Source: Desulfobacterales bacterium (lineage in GTDB: Bacteria; Desulfobacterota; Desulfobacteria; Desulfobacterales; SpSt-501). Taken from it: DNA of 33,626 nucleotides. A program made the translations under genes and the position numbers. The notes below the pieces were generated by a model. That model was not told the DNA's origin. It saw only the letters and a list, made by a program, of their open reading frames with translations, and did not search any database. This document shows positions 7,487 to 14,388 of this stretch, piece after piece. Numbering within the stretch: position 1 is the stretch's first letter; each line of letters starts with the position of its first letter. The DNA lies in assembly GCA_025454255.1 (NCBI GenBank), contig JALOOU010000067.1, forward strand, positions 1-33,626. The letters are read 5' to 3'.

Positions 7487-9664
7487 TCAGTATTTCAAGC
7501 GGGCATAATAGGTGTTGCGGGCGGCGTCGCGCGCCTGCCGGAGGGTCCGGATTCCCGACTCCGCCAGCAGCGGCAGGAGCTTCAGGAAGATCTCCGCCGT
7601 GCCGATCGCATCCCCCAGCGCCGTGTGGCGGCCCATGATGATGATTCCCAGACGCTCGGCAATCGACTCGAGGTCGTGCTTCTCCTGCGCGGGGTGAACG
7701 ACGGCGGAGAGCAGCATGGTGTCGAGGACCGGGTTCTCGAACCGAATCCCGGTGCGCCGCTCCTGGAGCTGGAGCAGGCGCATGTCGAAGGCGGCATTGT
7801 GCGCCACCAGGATCGTCCCCTCGGCGAACCGGTGGAAGAGATCCAGCACCTGGCCGACGTCGGGCTGCCCCGCCAGCATTTCGGGCTGGATGCCGTGGAT
7901 GCGAATCGAGGCCGGGTTCAGGGGGCTGTCGGCCTGGACGAGATGATCGAAGCATTCCGATTCGAGCAGCCGGCCGTTGACGATGCGCACGGCGCCCAGC
8001 GCGACCATCTCATCGCCGGCACGGATCTCCAAACCCGTGGTCTCGGTGTCGAACACCGTGTAGGCCAGCTCCGCCAGGGGCCGGTCGTCCAGCTCGGGCG
8101 ACTGGCCCGCTTGGTTGAAGAGGTCGAAATCATAGTAGACCGGCCGGGCGGTGGCCAGGATGGTCCGGCGCCGCGGCAGCACCGGCAGGGCGGGTGGTTC
8201 GGCGGCCTCCAACAGCAGGCGCACGCAGGCCCGCGCGGCGTCGGCGCTCGGCTGCGGCCACAGCTCGGCCCCGTGCCGCGCCAGGATCTCCTTGAGGGTC
8301 GCGTTCAGGGTTTCATCCCCGACGGTGACCGCCTGCTGCTCCCACCGGCGCAGCAGCTCCAGCTTCAACAGCGGCCCACCCCAGATGAAATCCAACCCCA
8401 AATACGGCGCCTTCGCCGCAAGCGCCCACCGGAAGGCGCCGGTTCCAAACTCCGCGCCGAGCCGCTTCAGGACGAAGATCACCGCCAAGGTCAACGAGTA
8501 GCTGTCCACCTTGACCCAGAGCCGATCGTCGACCGGCTCCCCCGACAGCATCAGCCCGGCCGCCGCATCGGCCTTGACCCGCAAGGCATCGAGCAGGTCC
8601 CGGAGCCGCATGGCGGAGAGCGACACGGGCGTGCGGATGAGCGCGCTGCATTCCGATCGCAGCCGGTCCATTGCCGCACCGGCGGAAAGCGCCTCCCGGT
8701 GGATGATGCGGTTGAACTCGTCCCGCTTCGGCGCAGACAGGTCCGGATACTCCAGGATCACTTCGACGGCCGAGCGGACGCTGGCAAGGGCGCCGCGCAC
8801 CTCCATGGAGAGCGTCTGCAGCAGCGCATCCATGCGCAGGAAGAACTCCATCCGGCCGGTGAAATCGGTCAGGATCAACACAAAACCGGTCAACTCGCGC
8901 AGCGGGCTGAGGATCGGGACCGCGGCCGCCTGAAGCAGGAGCTGGTTGCGCGCGACCATCACAAAGGATGCGGTGAGGTCCTGGCGACCGCTGCGCAGCT
9001 TCTCGGGAAGGTCTTTGAGGGCGTGGGTGATGACGGGCTTTTCGACCACGCTGAAGATGGAGCGCCCCAGGCCGAGAAACCCGCCGGCCGGCAGCGGGCC
9101 CGCGGCGAGCAGCGGTGTTTCCGGGTCCTCCAGGAGCTTTCGCGCACGCTGGTTGTAGAGGGTGATCTGCCCCTCGGCATTGCAGATCACCACCCCCTCG
9201 GGCAGGTCGGCCAGCACCGCGGAGAGGATGTTTTTTTCCTCCTCGATGCGGACGCGCGCATCGGCGATGCGCTCCTCCACCGAGCGCTGGAGCTCCTCGA
9301 AGCGATCGGCGGCGGCGTTGATGGCCCCCGCCAGGCGCACCACATCCCGGCTGCCCTCGACCCGGATGCGATGCGCCGGGTTTGCCCGGTAAATGATCTT
9401 GGTCTCTTCGGTGATCTTGTCGAGCGGCAGCACGTAGAGCCGGAACACCCAGTCGATGGCGAATCCCAGCCCTGCCAGGAGCAGGACCCCGGCGCCGAAA
9501 AGATAGCTGCCGTGACGACCGATCAGGGACAGCACCACCTGCCGGTCGGCATCCGAAAGCTCCTGCCACAGCATGAGGGAGAAACTGACCACCACGGCCG
9601 TGAAAAACAGGATGCAGACCAGTACGAACCACCCGAAAACCGTGTTGTGCTTCAGCCGCGGCAT
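7487..9664 (-). CDS. Membrane pseudo-sensor kinase fused to DEDDh 3'-5' exonuclease
   Basis: A 725-aa protein. Two transmembrane helices (about 10-33 and 54-76) enclose a very short external loop. A HAMP-like region and coiled coil run to about 145, followed by a PAS-like domain (about 148-265), a HisKA-like helical hairpin (about 275-345) and a degraded ATPase-like region (about 380-450). The C-terminal DnaQ-type exonuclease (about 534-700) keeps all five DEDDh residues: Asp539 and Glu541 in FDTETTGL, Asp627 in HNAAFD, His680 and Asp685 in HTALGDA. The HisKA motif reads LSMEVRGALASVR with Met287 where the phospho-acceptor His should be, and no N-box Asn is recognisable, so autophosphorylation is unlikely. 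The start at 9664 was chosen because it begins a clean N-terminal helix and overlaps the response-regulator stop by 13 bases, suggesting coupling. Confidence 0.85.
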   Translation of the reverse strand: MPRLKHNTVFGWFVLVCILFFTAVVVSFSLMLWQELSDADRQVVLSLIGRHGSYLFGAGVLLLAGLGFAIDWVFRLYVLPLDKITEETKIIYRANPAHRIRVEGSRDVVRLAGAINAAADRFEELQRSVEERIADARVRIEEEKNILSAVLADLPEGVVICNAEGQITLYNQRARKLLEDPETPLLAAGPLPAGGFLGLGRSIFSVVEKPVITHALKDLPEKLRSGRQDLTASFVMVARNQLLLQAAAVPILSPLRELTGFVLILTDFTGRMEFFLRMDALLQTLSMEVRGALASVRSAVEVILEYPDLSAPKRDEFNRIIHREALSAGAAMDRLRSECSALIRTPVSLSAMRLRDLLDALRVKADAAAGLMLSGEPVDDRLWVKVDSYSLTLAVIFVLKRLGAEFGTGAFRWALAAKAPYLGLDFIWGGPLLKLELLRRWEQQAVTVGDETLNATLKEILARHGAELWPQPSADAARACVRLLLEAAEPPALPVLPRRRTILATARPVYYDFDLFNQAGQSPELDDRPLAELAYTVFDTETTGLEIRAGDEMVALGAVRIVNGRLLESECFDHLVQADSPLNPASIRIHGIQPEMLAGQPDVGQVLDLFHRFAEGTILVAHNAAFDMRLLQLQERRTGIRFENPVLDTMLLSAVVHPAQEKHDLESIAERLGIIIMGRHTALGDAIGTAEIFLKLLPLLAESGIRTLRQARDAARNTYYARLKY

Positions 9665-10044
9665 TCGATCAGTTCTTTGACTTTGGCGACGAGTTCCGCA
9701 TTCGAAAAGGGCTTGGTGATGTAGGCATCCGCCCCTAAGTCGAGCCCCTTGGTCACATTGACGTCGCTGCCCAGGGCGGTGACCATCACGATGCGGATGT
9801 CCTTCCACGCGGGGTTTTCACGCACCCGCTGGCAGACTTCGAAGCCGTCCACGACCGGCAGCATGATGTCGAGCAGGATCAGATCGGGATGGTGCCGGGC
9901 GACGGCCTCCATGGCCTCCTCGCCGCTGAAGGCGACGAGGGTCCGGTAGCCGTTCTGCTCCATCAGGAATTGCAGCGCCACGATGATGCTCGGCTCGTCG
10001 TCGACGATGAGGATCTGTTTCGGCATGGCGAATCCCCGCGGCAT
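9652..10044 (-). CDS. Receiver-only response regulator
   Basis: A single CheY-like receiver domain of about 125 residues with no output domain. Visible landmarks, counted from the inner start at 10026: the acidic pair VDDEP (Asp9-Asp10), the phospho-acceptor Asp53 in LLDIM, the VTALG switch Thr and the YITKPF lysine. The ATG at 10044 has an AAGGG six bases upstream; the ATG at 10026 (MPKQILIVDD) fits the usual family start better, so the start is ambiguous. It overlaps the exonuclease-fusion gene by 13 bases and lies 100 bases after prpE. It could take phosphate from the CrbS-type kinase at 4759 and pass the signal to the pseudo-kinase/exonuclease by contact. That partnership is inferred from gene order. 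Confidence 0.85.
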   Translation of the reverse strand: MPRGFAMPKQILIVDDEPSIIVALQFLMEQNGYRTLVAFSGEEAMEAVARHHPDLILLDIMLPVVDGFEVCQRVRENPAWKDIRIVMVTALGSDVNVTKGLDLGADAYITKPFSNAELVAKVKELIECRG

Positions 10045-10118
10045 GGTACGCCCTTCCCGTGGCCGGTTGCAGAGCGGCCCGCAGGCCCTTGCACCGTCGC
10101 GGGGTTATGGAAAACCTT

Positions 10119-10138
10119 CGGGCCCGACGCGCGGCCCG
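10119..10138 (-). terminator. Weak hairpin with short T-tract after prpE
   Basis: On the minus strand, CGGGCC and GGCCCG (6 bp) flank an 8-base loop, and AAGGTTTTCC follows. It lies 6-25 bases beyond the prpE stop and before the response regulator. The T-run is only four bases, so at best it is a partial terminator that lowers expression of the regulator and exonuclease genes. Confidence 0.25.
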
Positions 10139-10144
10139 CGGCTG

Positions 10145-12049
10145 CTATTTCCGGGAGGCGGCATAGCCGACCGTCGTCAGGGCTTCGGTGATCTCGTCTA
10201 AAATCGCCGGGTCGTCGATGGTGGCCGGCATTTTCCACTCCTTGTTGTCGGCGATTTTCTGGATCGTGCCGCGCAGGATCTTGCCCGAGCGGGTCTTGGG
10301 CAGCCGCTTGACCACCGTGGCGGTCTTGAAGGAGGCCACCGGCCCGATGCGCTCACGGACCATCTGGACCACCTCCTTGACGATATCCTCGTGCCGGCGC
10401 GCGACCCCGGCCTTCAGCACGATGAAGCCGATCGGCACCTGCCCCTTGAGCGCATCCTCCACCCCCAGCACGGCGCACTCGGCGACATCCGCATGATCGG
10501 CGAGGATCTCCTCCATGGCGCCGGTGGAGAGCCGGTGGCCGGCCACGTTGATGATGTCGTCGGTGCGCGACATGACATAGACATAGCCCTCCGGGTCGAT
10601 GAAGCCGGCATCGGCCGTCTGGTAGTAGCCGGGAAAGTCCTTCAGGTAGGAGCGGATGAAGCCGTCGTCGTTGTTCCAGAGCGTCGGCAGGGTGCCGGGG
10701 GGCAGCGGCAGCCTCGAGACCAACGCACCGATCTCACCGGGCTTGACCGGCTGGCGGTCCGGGCCCAGGACCGCCAGGTTCCACCCTGGAGCGGGTTTGG
10801 TCGGCGAGCCCTCCTTGACGGGGAAACGGTGCAACCCGAGGCAGTTGGCGGCGATGGCCCAGCCGGTCTCGGTCTGCCACCAGTGGTCTATGACCGGCAC
10901 CTTCAGACTGTTCTGGGCCCAGCGCAGCGTGTCCGGGTCCAGCCGCTCGCCGGCGAGGAAGAGGGCCTTAAATCCGGAGAGGTCGTAGTGCTTCATTTTT
11001 TCAGCGTTGGGGTCCTCGCGCTTGATGGCCCGGAAGGCCGTCGGCGCGGTGAAGAGGCTCTTGACCTTGTGCTGGGAGATCACCCGCCAGAAGGCCCCGG
11101 CATCCGGAGTGCCGACCGGTTTGCCTTCATAAAGAATACTGGTGCAGCCTTTGAAGAGCGGCGCGTAGACGATGTAGGAGTGGCCCACCACCCAACCCAC
11201 GTCCGACGCGGCCCAGAACACGTCGCCGGCGTCCACGTTGTAGATGGCCTTCATGGTGTACTTGAGCGCCACCACATGGCCGCCGTTGTCCCGCACCACC
11301 CCTTTGGGGATGCCGGTGGTGCCGGAGGTGTAGAGGATGTAGAGCGGATCGGTGGCCGCAACCGGCACGCAGTCGTGCGCCCTGGCCTTGGCCATCGCCT
11401 CGCTCCAGTCCAGGTCGCGTCCCGGTGTCATCTCGGCCGTCTGCATCGGCCGCTGGACGACGATGCAGCGCTGCGGCTTGAAGTCCGCCATCGCGATGGC
11501 GTCGTCCAGCAGCGGCTTGTAGGGGATGACCCGGGCGACTTCGATGCCGCAGGAGGCCGATACGATCAGCTTGGGCTTGGCGTCGTTGATGCGCACGGCC
11601 AGCTCCCGGGCCGCGAAACCGCCGAAGACCACCGAGTGCACGGCCCCCAGCCGGGCGCAAGCCAGCATGGCGATTACCGCCTCCGGAATCATCGGCATGT
11701 AGATCACCACCCGGTCCCCCTTGGCGACCCCCTCGGCCGCCAGGGCCCCGGCGCAGCGCGCCGCCGCGTCGCGCAGCTCGGCATAGCTGAACGTCCGGAT
11801 CGTCTGGGTCACCGGGCTGTCGTAGATCAGGGCCGTCTGCTGCCCGCGGCCGCCTTCCACGTGCAGGTCGAGGGCGTTGTAGCAGGTGTTGAGCTCGCCG
11901 CCGGTGAACCACCGGTAAAACGGCTTGCGAGTATCATCCAGGACCGCGTCCCACTTCCGGGTCCAGTGGCACTCCTCGGCAATGCGGCCCCAGAAGCCGT
12001 TGGGGTCCTGGATCGATTGGACATAGGCGGCATCATACGGGTTGGCCAT
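10145..12049 (-). CDS. prpE: Propionyl-CoA synthetase (AMP-forming acyl-CoA synthetase)
   Basis: Activates propionate (possibly also acetate) to the acyl-CoA through an acyl-adenylate. The 634-aa length matches PrpE (about 630). The N-terminal ACAS domain (YDAAYVQSIQDPNGFWGRIA) is followed by the P-loop YTSGTTGIPKG near residue 236, HWWQTETGWAI, a TADAGFIDPEGY hinge region, and the C-terminal LPKTRSGKILRG with the adenylation lysine at about residue 590. All motifs are intact, unlike the acetyl-CoA synthetase homologue at 14389. The start at 12049 has AAGGAG five bases upstream; an in-frame extension to 12178 lacks family similarity and crosses a strong hairpin. It sits inside the minus-strand operon with the symporter and regulators. 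Substrate choice between propionate and acetate is by overall resemblance, not by pocket analysis. Confidence 0.85.
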   Translation of the reverse strand: MANPYDAAYVQSIQDPNGFWGRIAEECHWTRKWDAVLDDTRKPFYRWFTGGELNTCYNALDLHVEGGRGQQTALIYDSPVTQTIRTFSYAELRDAAARCAGALAAEGVAKGDRVVIYMPMIPEAVIAMLACARLGAVHSVVFGGFAARELAVRINDAKPKLIVSASCGIEVARVIPYKPLLDDAIAMADFKPQRCIVVQRPMQTAEMTPGRDLDWSEAMAKARAHDCVPVAATDPLYILYTSGTTGIPKGVVRDNGGHVVALKYTMKAIYNVDAGDVFWAASDVGWVVGHSYIVYAPLFKGCTSILYEGKPVGTPDAGAFWRVISQHKVKSLFTAPTAFRAIKREDPNAEKMKHYDLSGFKALFLAGERLDPDTLRWAQNSLKVPVIDHWWQTETGWAIAANCLGLHRFPVKEGSPTKPAPGWNLAVLGPDRQPVKPGEIGALVSRLPLPPGTLPTLWNNDDGFIRSYLKDFPGYYQTADAGFIDPEGYVYVMSRTDDIINVAGHRLSTGAMEEILADHADVAECAVLGVEDALKGQVPIGFIVLKAGVARRHEDIVKEVVQMVRERIGPVASFKTATVVKRLPKTRSGKILRGTIQKIADNKEWKMPATIDDPAILDEITEALTTVGYAASRK

Positions 12050-12092
12050 GGGGGTCTCCTTAGCTGATTTCGGTGAACCGTCCGAATCGGCC

Positions 12093-12132
12093 CGGAGGAG
12101 AGGCTCCCAGGGGGATGCGGAGCTCTCCTCCG
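12093..12132 (-). promoter_or_regulatory. Strong hairpin in the prpE leader
   Basis: CGGAGGAGAG (12093-12102) and CTCTCCTCCG (12123-12132) are perfect inverted repeats. With one bulged base, CTCC/GGAG extends the stem to about 14 bp around an 11-base loop. It lies 43-83 bases upstream of the prpE start in the gap after the 28-residue peptide gene. No T-tract follows, so it is not a standard terminator. The arm with CTCTCCTCC is also complementary to Shine-Dalgarno-type sequence. Confidence 0.5.
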
Positions 12133-12219
12133 CCCGCTCCCCGACGGGAGGAAGCCGGCAGCGGGGCATGGCCGACACGCATTTCGTTTGCGCTTTACAG
12201 GCAGCCTCTTCGATTTAGG

Positions 12220-12306
12220 CTATCCCCACAACCCCCAGCCGAAGCTGGCGGTAAAGAGGACGCAGAAGGCCACGATGCCGATCATCCACAGATCTTCGGG
12301 TTTCAT
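12220..12306 (-). CDS. 28-residue membrane peptide, possible symporter small accessory protein
   Basis: A tiny gene encoding MKPEDLWMIG followed by a single hydrophobic helix (IVAFCVLFTASFGWGLWG). It has a strong ribosome-binding site (AAGGAGATATCCG before the ATG at 12306), stronger than many full-size genes here, which argues that it is translated. It sits between the SLC5 symporter and prpE on the same strand. Short single-helix proteins next to sodium:solute symporters are known in anaerobes as symporter small accessory proteins. This one has the same size, topology and position, but I cannot confirm family membership by eye. A role in assembly or activity of the symporter at 12462 is inferred. 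Confidence 0.6.
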   Translation of the reverse strand: MKPEDLWMIGIVAFCVLFTASFGWGLWG

Positions 12307-12461
12307 CGGATATCTCCTTTTCTGATGTGTGGTTGTTTTATCTGCAGTTAGCGAAACAACCGTGGACCCCAAAGGCCGAGCGGACATCCACCGGGGGTCG
12401 TAACGCATCAAACCGGTTTTCTCGGCCCCTCGACCCCTTGCCCCCTCGCACCCTTCTCACG

Positions 12462-14252
12462 CTAAGCCTCCTTGACCACTATCATCTTCTCCTTTTCGGC
12501 GCGCTCCAGCATGGTCTGGGTGCAGGTGGACATCTCGGCCTTGAAGCACAGGGCCCACATCATGACGATCCCCAGGATCCACCAGGCGATCTGCCAGGAC
12601 CACAGCGGCGGGAACCCCGCGAAGGAGAAGGCGCTGTTGCCCCAGATGCAGGCGGGCCCGATCGCAAAGAGGTACCAGGCGGGCACCACCCACTTCATGA
12701 CGCTGCGCCAGGACCGGCCGGAGGGGCTCGGCGAATCGATGCTGTCCAGGAAGGCGCGCACCTCGTTCTGGCGCTGGATGGTCTCCGGGTCGTCCTTCAC
12801 GCCGATGCCGCGGCACAGATAGGCCACCACCAGCGCGGCGAACACCCCCCAGAACGCGCTGTGCATGGAGAGCGGGTTGGGCCAGACGTAGTAGGCCAGG
12901 AACACGGCCACCATCCCGGCCAGCATCCCCAGATTGGCCCCCACTGCCGGGAAGCGGAAGCCCCAGTGCACGCCCATGAGGTAGATGTACTGGACGAAAC
13001 CGAAGGCCGTGGCCAGCGCCCCGAGGATGACCAGGGCGGCGGTGGAGTTCAACCCGACGACCAGGGCCGCGGCGGTCACCACGGTGGCCAGGATGCGGTT
13101 GACCCAGATCTGCTCGGAGTGGCTGGCCTGCTGCTTGCGGATATAGCGCCAGTACACGTCGCGCAGCAGGATCGAGCCGCCGGTGTTGATGTAGGGCGCG
13201 GCCGTGGAGTGGATCGCGGCGATGGCGCCCATGAACACGATGCCGAGGACGAAGGGCGGCAGATAGGTCTTCATCAGGATCGGCACGACGTCGCTGTCCT
13301 TGGTGAATTTGAGCACCCCCTCCAGCTCGAGCACCTTGGCGCCCATGCCCTGAAACGCGGTGAAGTAGAACAGGGCGAAGCCGACGACGAAGGTGGACAT
13401 GAAGGTCTGCTGCCAGGCGAGGGGGGCCGGGCTCTTCTGGCCGAAATTCCACATGGTGAAGGCCGGCGAGGACTGGATGCCCATCAGGGCGAACATGTAG
13501 GTCAGACACATGACCGCCGTCCAGGCGACCTCGCCCTTGGCCGCGCCGATCCCCCAGTGGATCACCCGGGGCACGTCCAGGAAGCGCTTGTCCAGGGCGT
13601 TCACGTGGGCGGAGAAGGCCGTCCACCCCCCGATGGCCTCCGAGGTGATCACGTAGTAGCCCAGGATGATGATGCCGCCGACGAGCAGGATGAACTGCAG
13701 CACCCCGACCCAGGCGCTGGCCTTCATGCCGCCGGAGCAGACGTAGAACCAGCAGATGAACGCCATGAAAATGGCGCCGAAGACCACCGGCACCCCCGCC
13801 ACCCAGTGGAAGAGCGCCGCCGAGGCCATCAGTTGGACGGCGGTGTAGAACATCGAATACAGAAACGCCGTCAGCACCGTCAGCCAGCGGGCGGCCTCCG
13901 AGTTGAAGTAGTAGGCGTACATGTCCCCCGGGGTGATGAACCCGTAGCGCTTGCCGAGCAGCCAGTTGCGCTTGGCGAAGAAGGCCCCGGTGATGGGGAT
14001 GGTGAGCACATAGAAGGAGGCGAAGGCGTAGGCCAGGCCGTCGCGCCAGATCAGGCCCGGGTGCCCGATGAAGGTCCACCCGGAGAAGGAGGCGGCGGTG
14101 GCGGCCATCAGAAAGGCGATGAAGGGAATCGAACGACCGCCGATGGCGTAGCCGGCCGACGTCTTTTCGGTGACGTAGCCCTTGATGCCCCAGTAGAAGG
14201 CGTAGACGATGTAAAGGCCCAGCATGATGTAGACCCAGGTTACCCCGCTCAT
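12462..14252 (-). CDS. Sodium:solute symporter (SLC5/SSS), probable acetate/propionate or other monocarboxylate uptake
   Basis: A 596-aa inner-membrane protein with about 12-14 hydrophobic segments and SSS features: GYAIGGRSIPF at the first loop, ATAASFSGWTFIGHPG in the second helix region, GFITPGDMYAYYF and a CSGGMKASAWVGVLQF segment. The start at 14252 follows GGGAGGGAACACC; a longer in-frame start at 14285 would run through a leader hairpin. It lies between the acetyl-CoA synthetase homologue and a 28-residue membrane peptide in the same operon as propionyl-CoA synthetase, so a short-chain carboxylate is the likely substrate. It is distinct from the SLC5 domain of the kinase at 4759. The substrate is inferred from context; ActP-like function is plausible but unproven. 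Confidence 0.85.
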   Translation of the reverse strand: MSGVTWVYIMLGLYIVYAFYWGIKGYVTEKTSAGYAIGGRSIPFIAFLMAATAASFSGWTFIGHPGLIWRDGLAYAFASFYVLTIPITGAFFAKRNWLLGKRYGFITPGDMYAYYFNSEAARWLTVLTAFLYSMFYTAVQLMASAALFHWVAGVPVVFGAIFMAFICWFYVCSGGMKASAWVGVLQFILLVGGIIILGYYVITSEAIGGWTAFSAHVNALDKRFLDVPRVIHWGIGAAKGEVAWTAVMCLTYMFALMGIQSSPAFTMWNFGQKSPAPLAWQQTFMSTFVVGFALFYFTAFQGMGAKVLELEGVLKFTKDSDVVPILMKTYLPPFVLGIVFMGAIAAIHSTAAPYINTGGSILLRDVYWRYIRKQQASHSEQIWVNRILATVVTAAALVVGLNSTAALVILGALATAFGFVQYIYLMGVHWGFRFPAVGANLGMLAGMVAVFLAYYVWPNPLSMHSAFWGVFAALVVAYLCRGIGVKDDPETIQRQNEVRAFLDSIDSPSPSGRSWRSVMKWVVPAWYLFAIGPACIWGNSAFSFAGFPPLWSWQIAWWILGIVMMWALCFKAEMSTCTQTMLERAEKEKMIVVKEA

Positions 14253-14271
14253 GGTGTTCCCTCCCGTAAAT

Positions 14272-14288
14272 CGGTTGCCGCGCAACCG
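14272..14288 (-). promoter_or_regulatory. Hairpin in the symporter leader
   Basis: CGGTTGC (14272-14278) and GCAACCG (14282-14288) form a perfect 7-bp stem with a 3-base loop, ending 20 bases before the symporter ATG at 14252 and just upstream of its ribosome-binding site. It may shape RNA stability or translation of the symporter relative to the acs-like gene. Confidence 0.35.
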
Positions 14289-14388
14289 GCTGAAACGTTA
14301 AGGGCAAGCAGACGGTTCGTAAACGCCTCTGGTCGTCGATCACCCCCTTTCCACGCGCGTTGCCGCAGGGGCCGGCCCGCGCCCGGCG

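Noticed and set aside
7298..9724. A long plus-strand open frame across the exonuclease-fusion gene
   Set aside because: The opposite strand encodes a protein with membrane helices and complete exonuclease motifs; the plus frame has only low-complexity Gln/Arg/Gly-rich sequence.
9652..10044. The response regulator as a CrbR-like DNA-binding activator
   Set aside because: The protein ends right after the receiver fold; there is no helix-turn-helix domain, so it cannot be a direct CrbR equivalent.
12457..14343. A second minus-strand frame overlapping the symporter gene
   Set aside because: Its translation is Arg/His/Gly-rich and lacks hydrophobic segments; the symporter frame has all expected helices and a ribosome-binding site.
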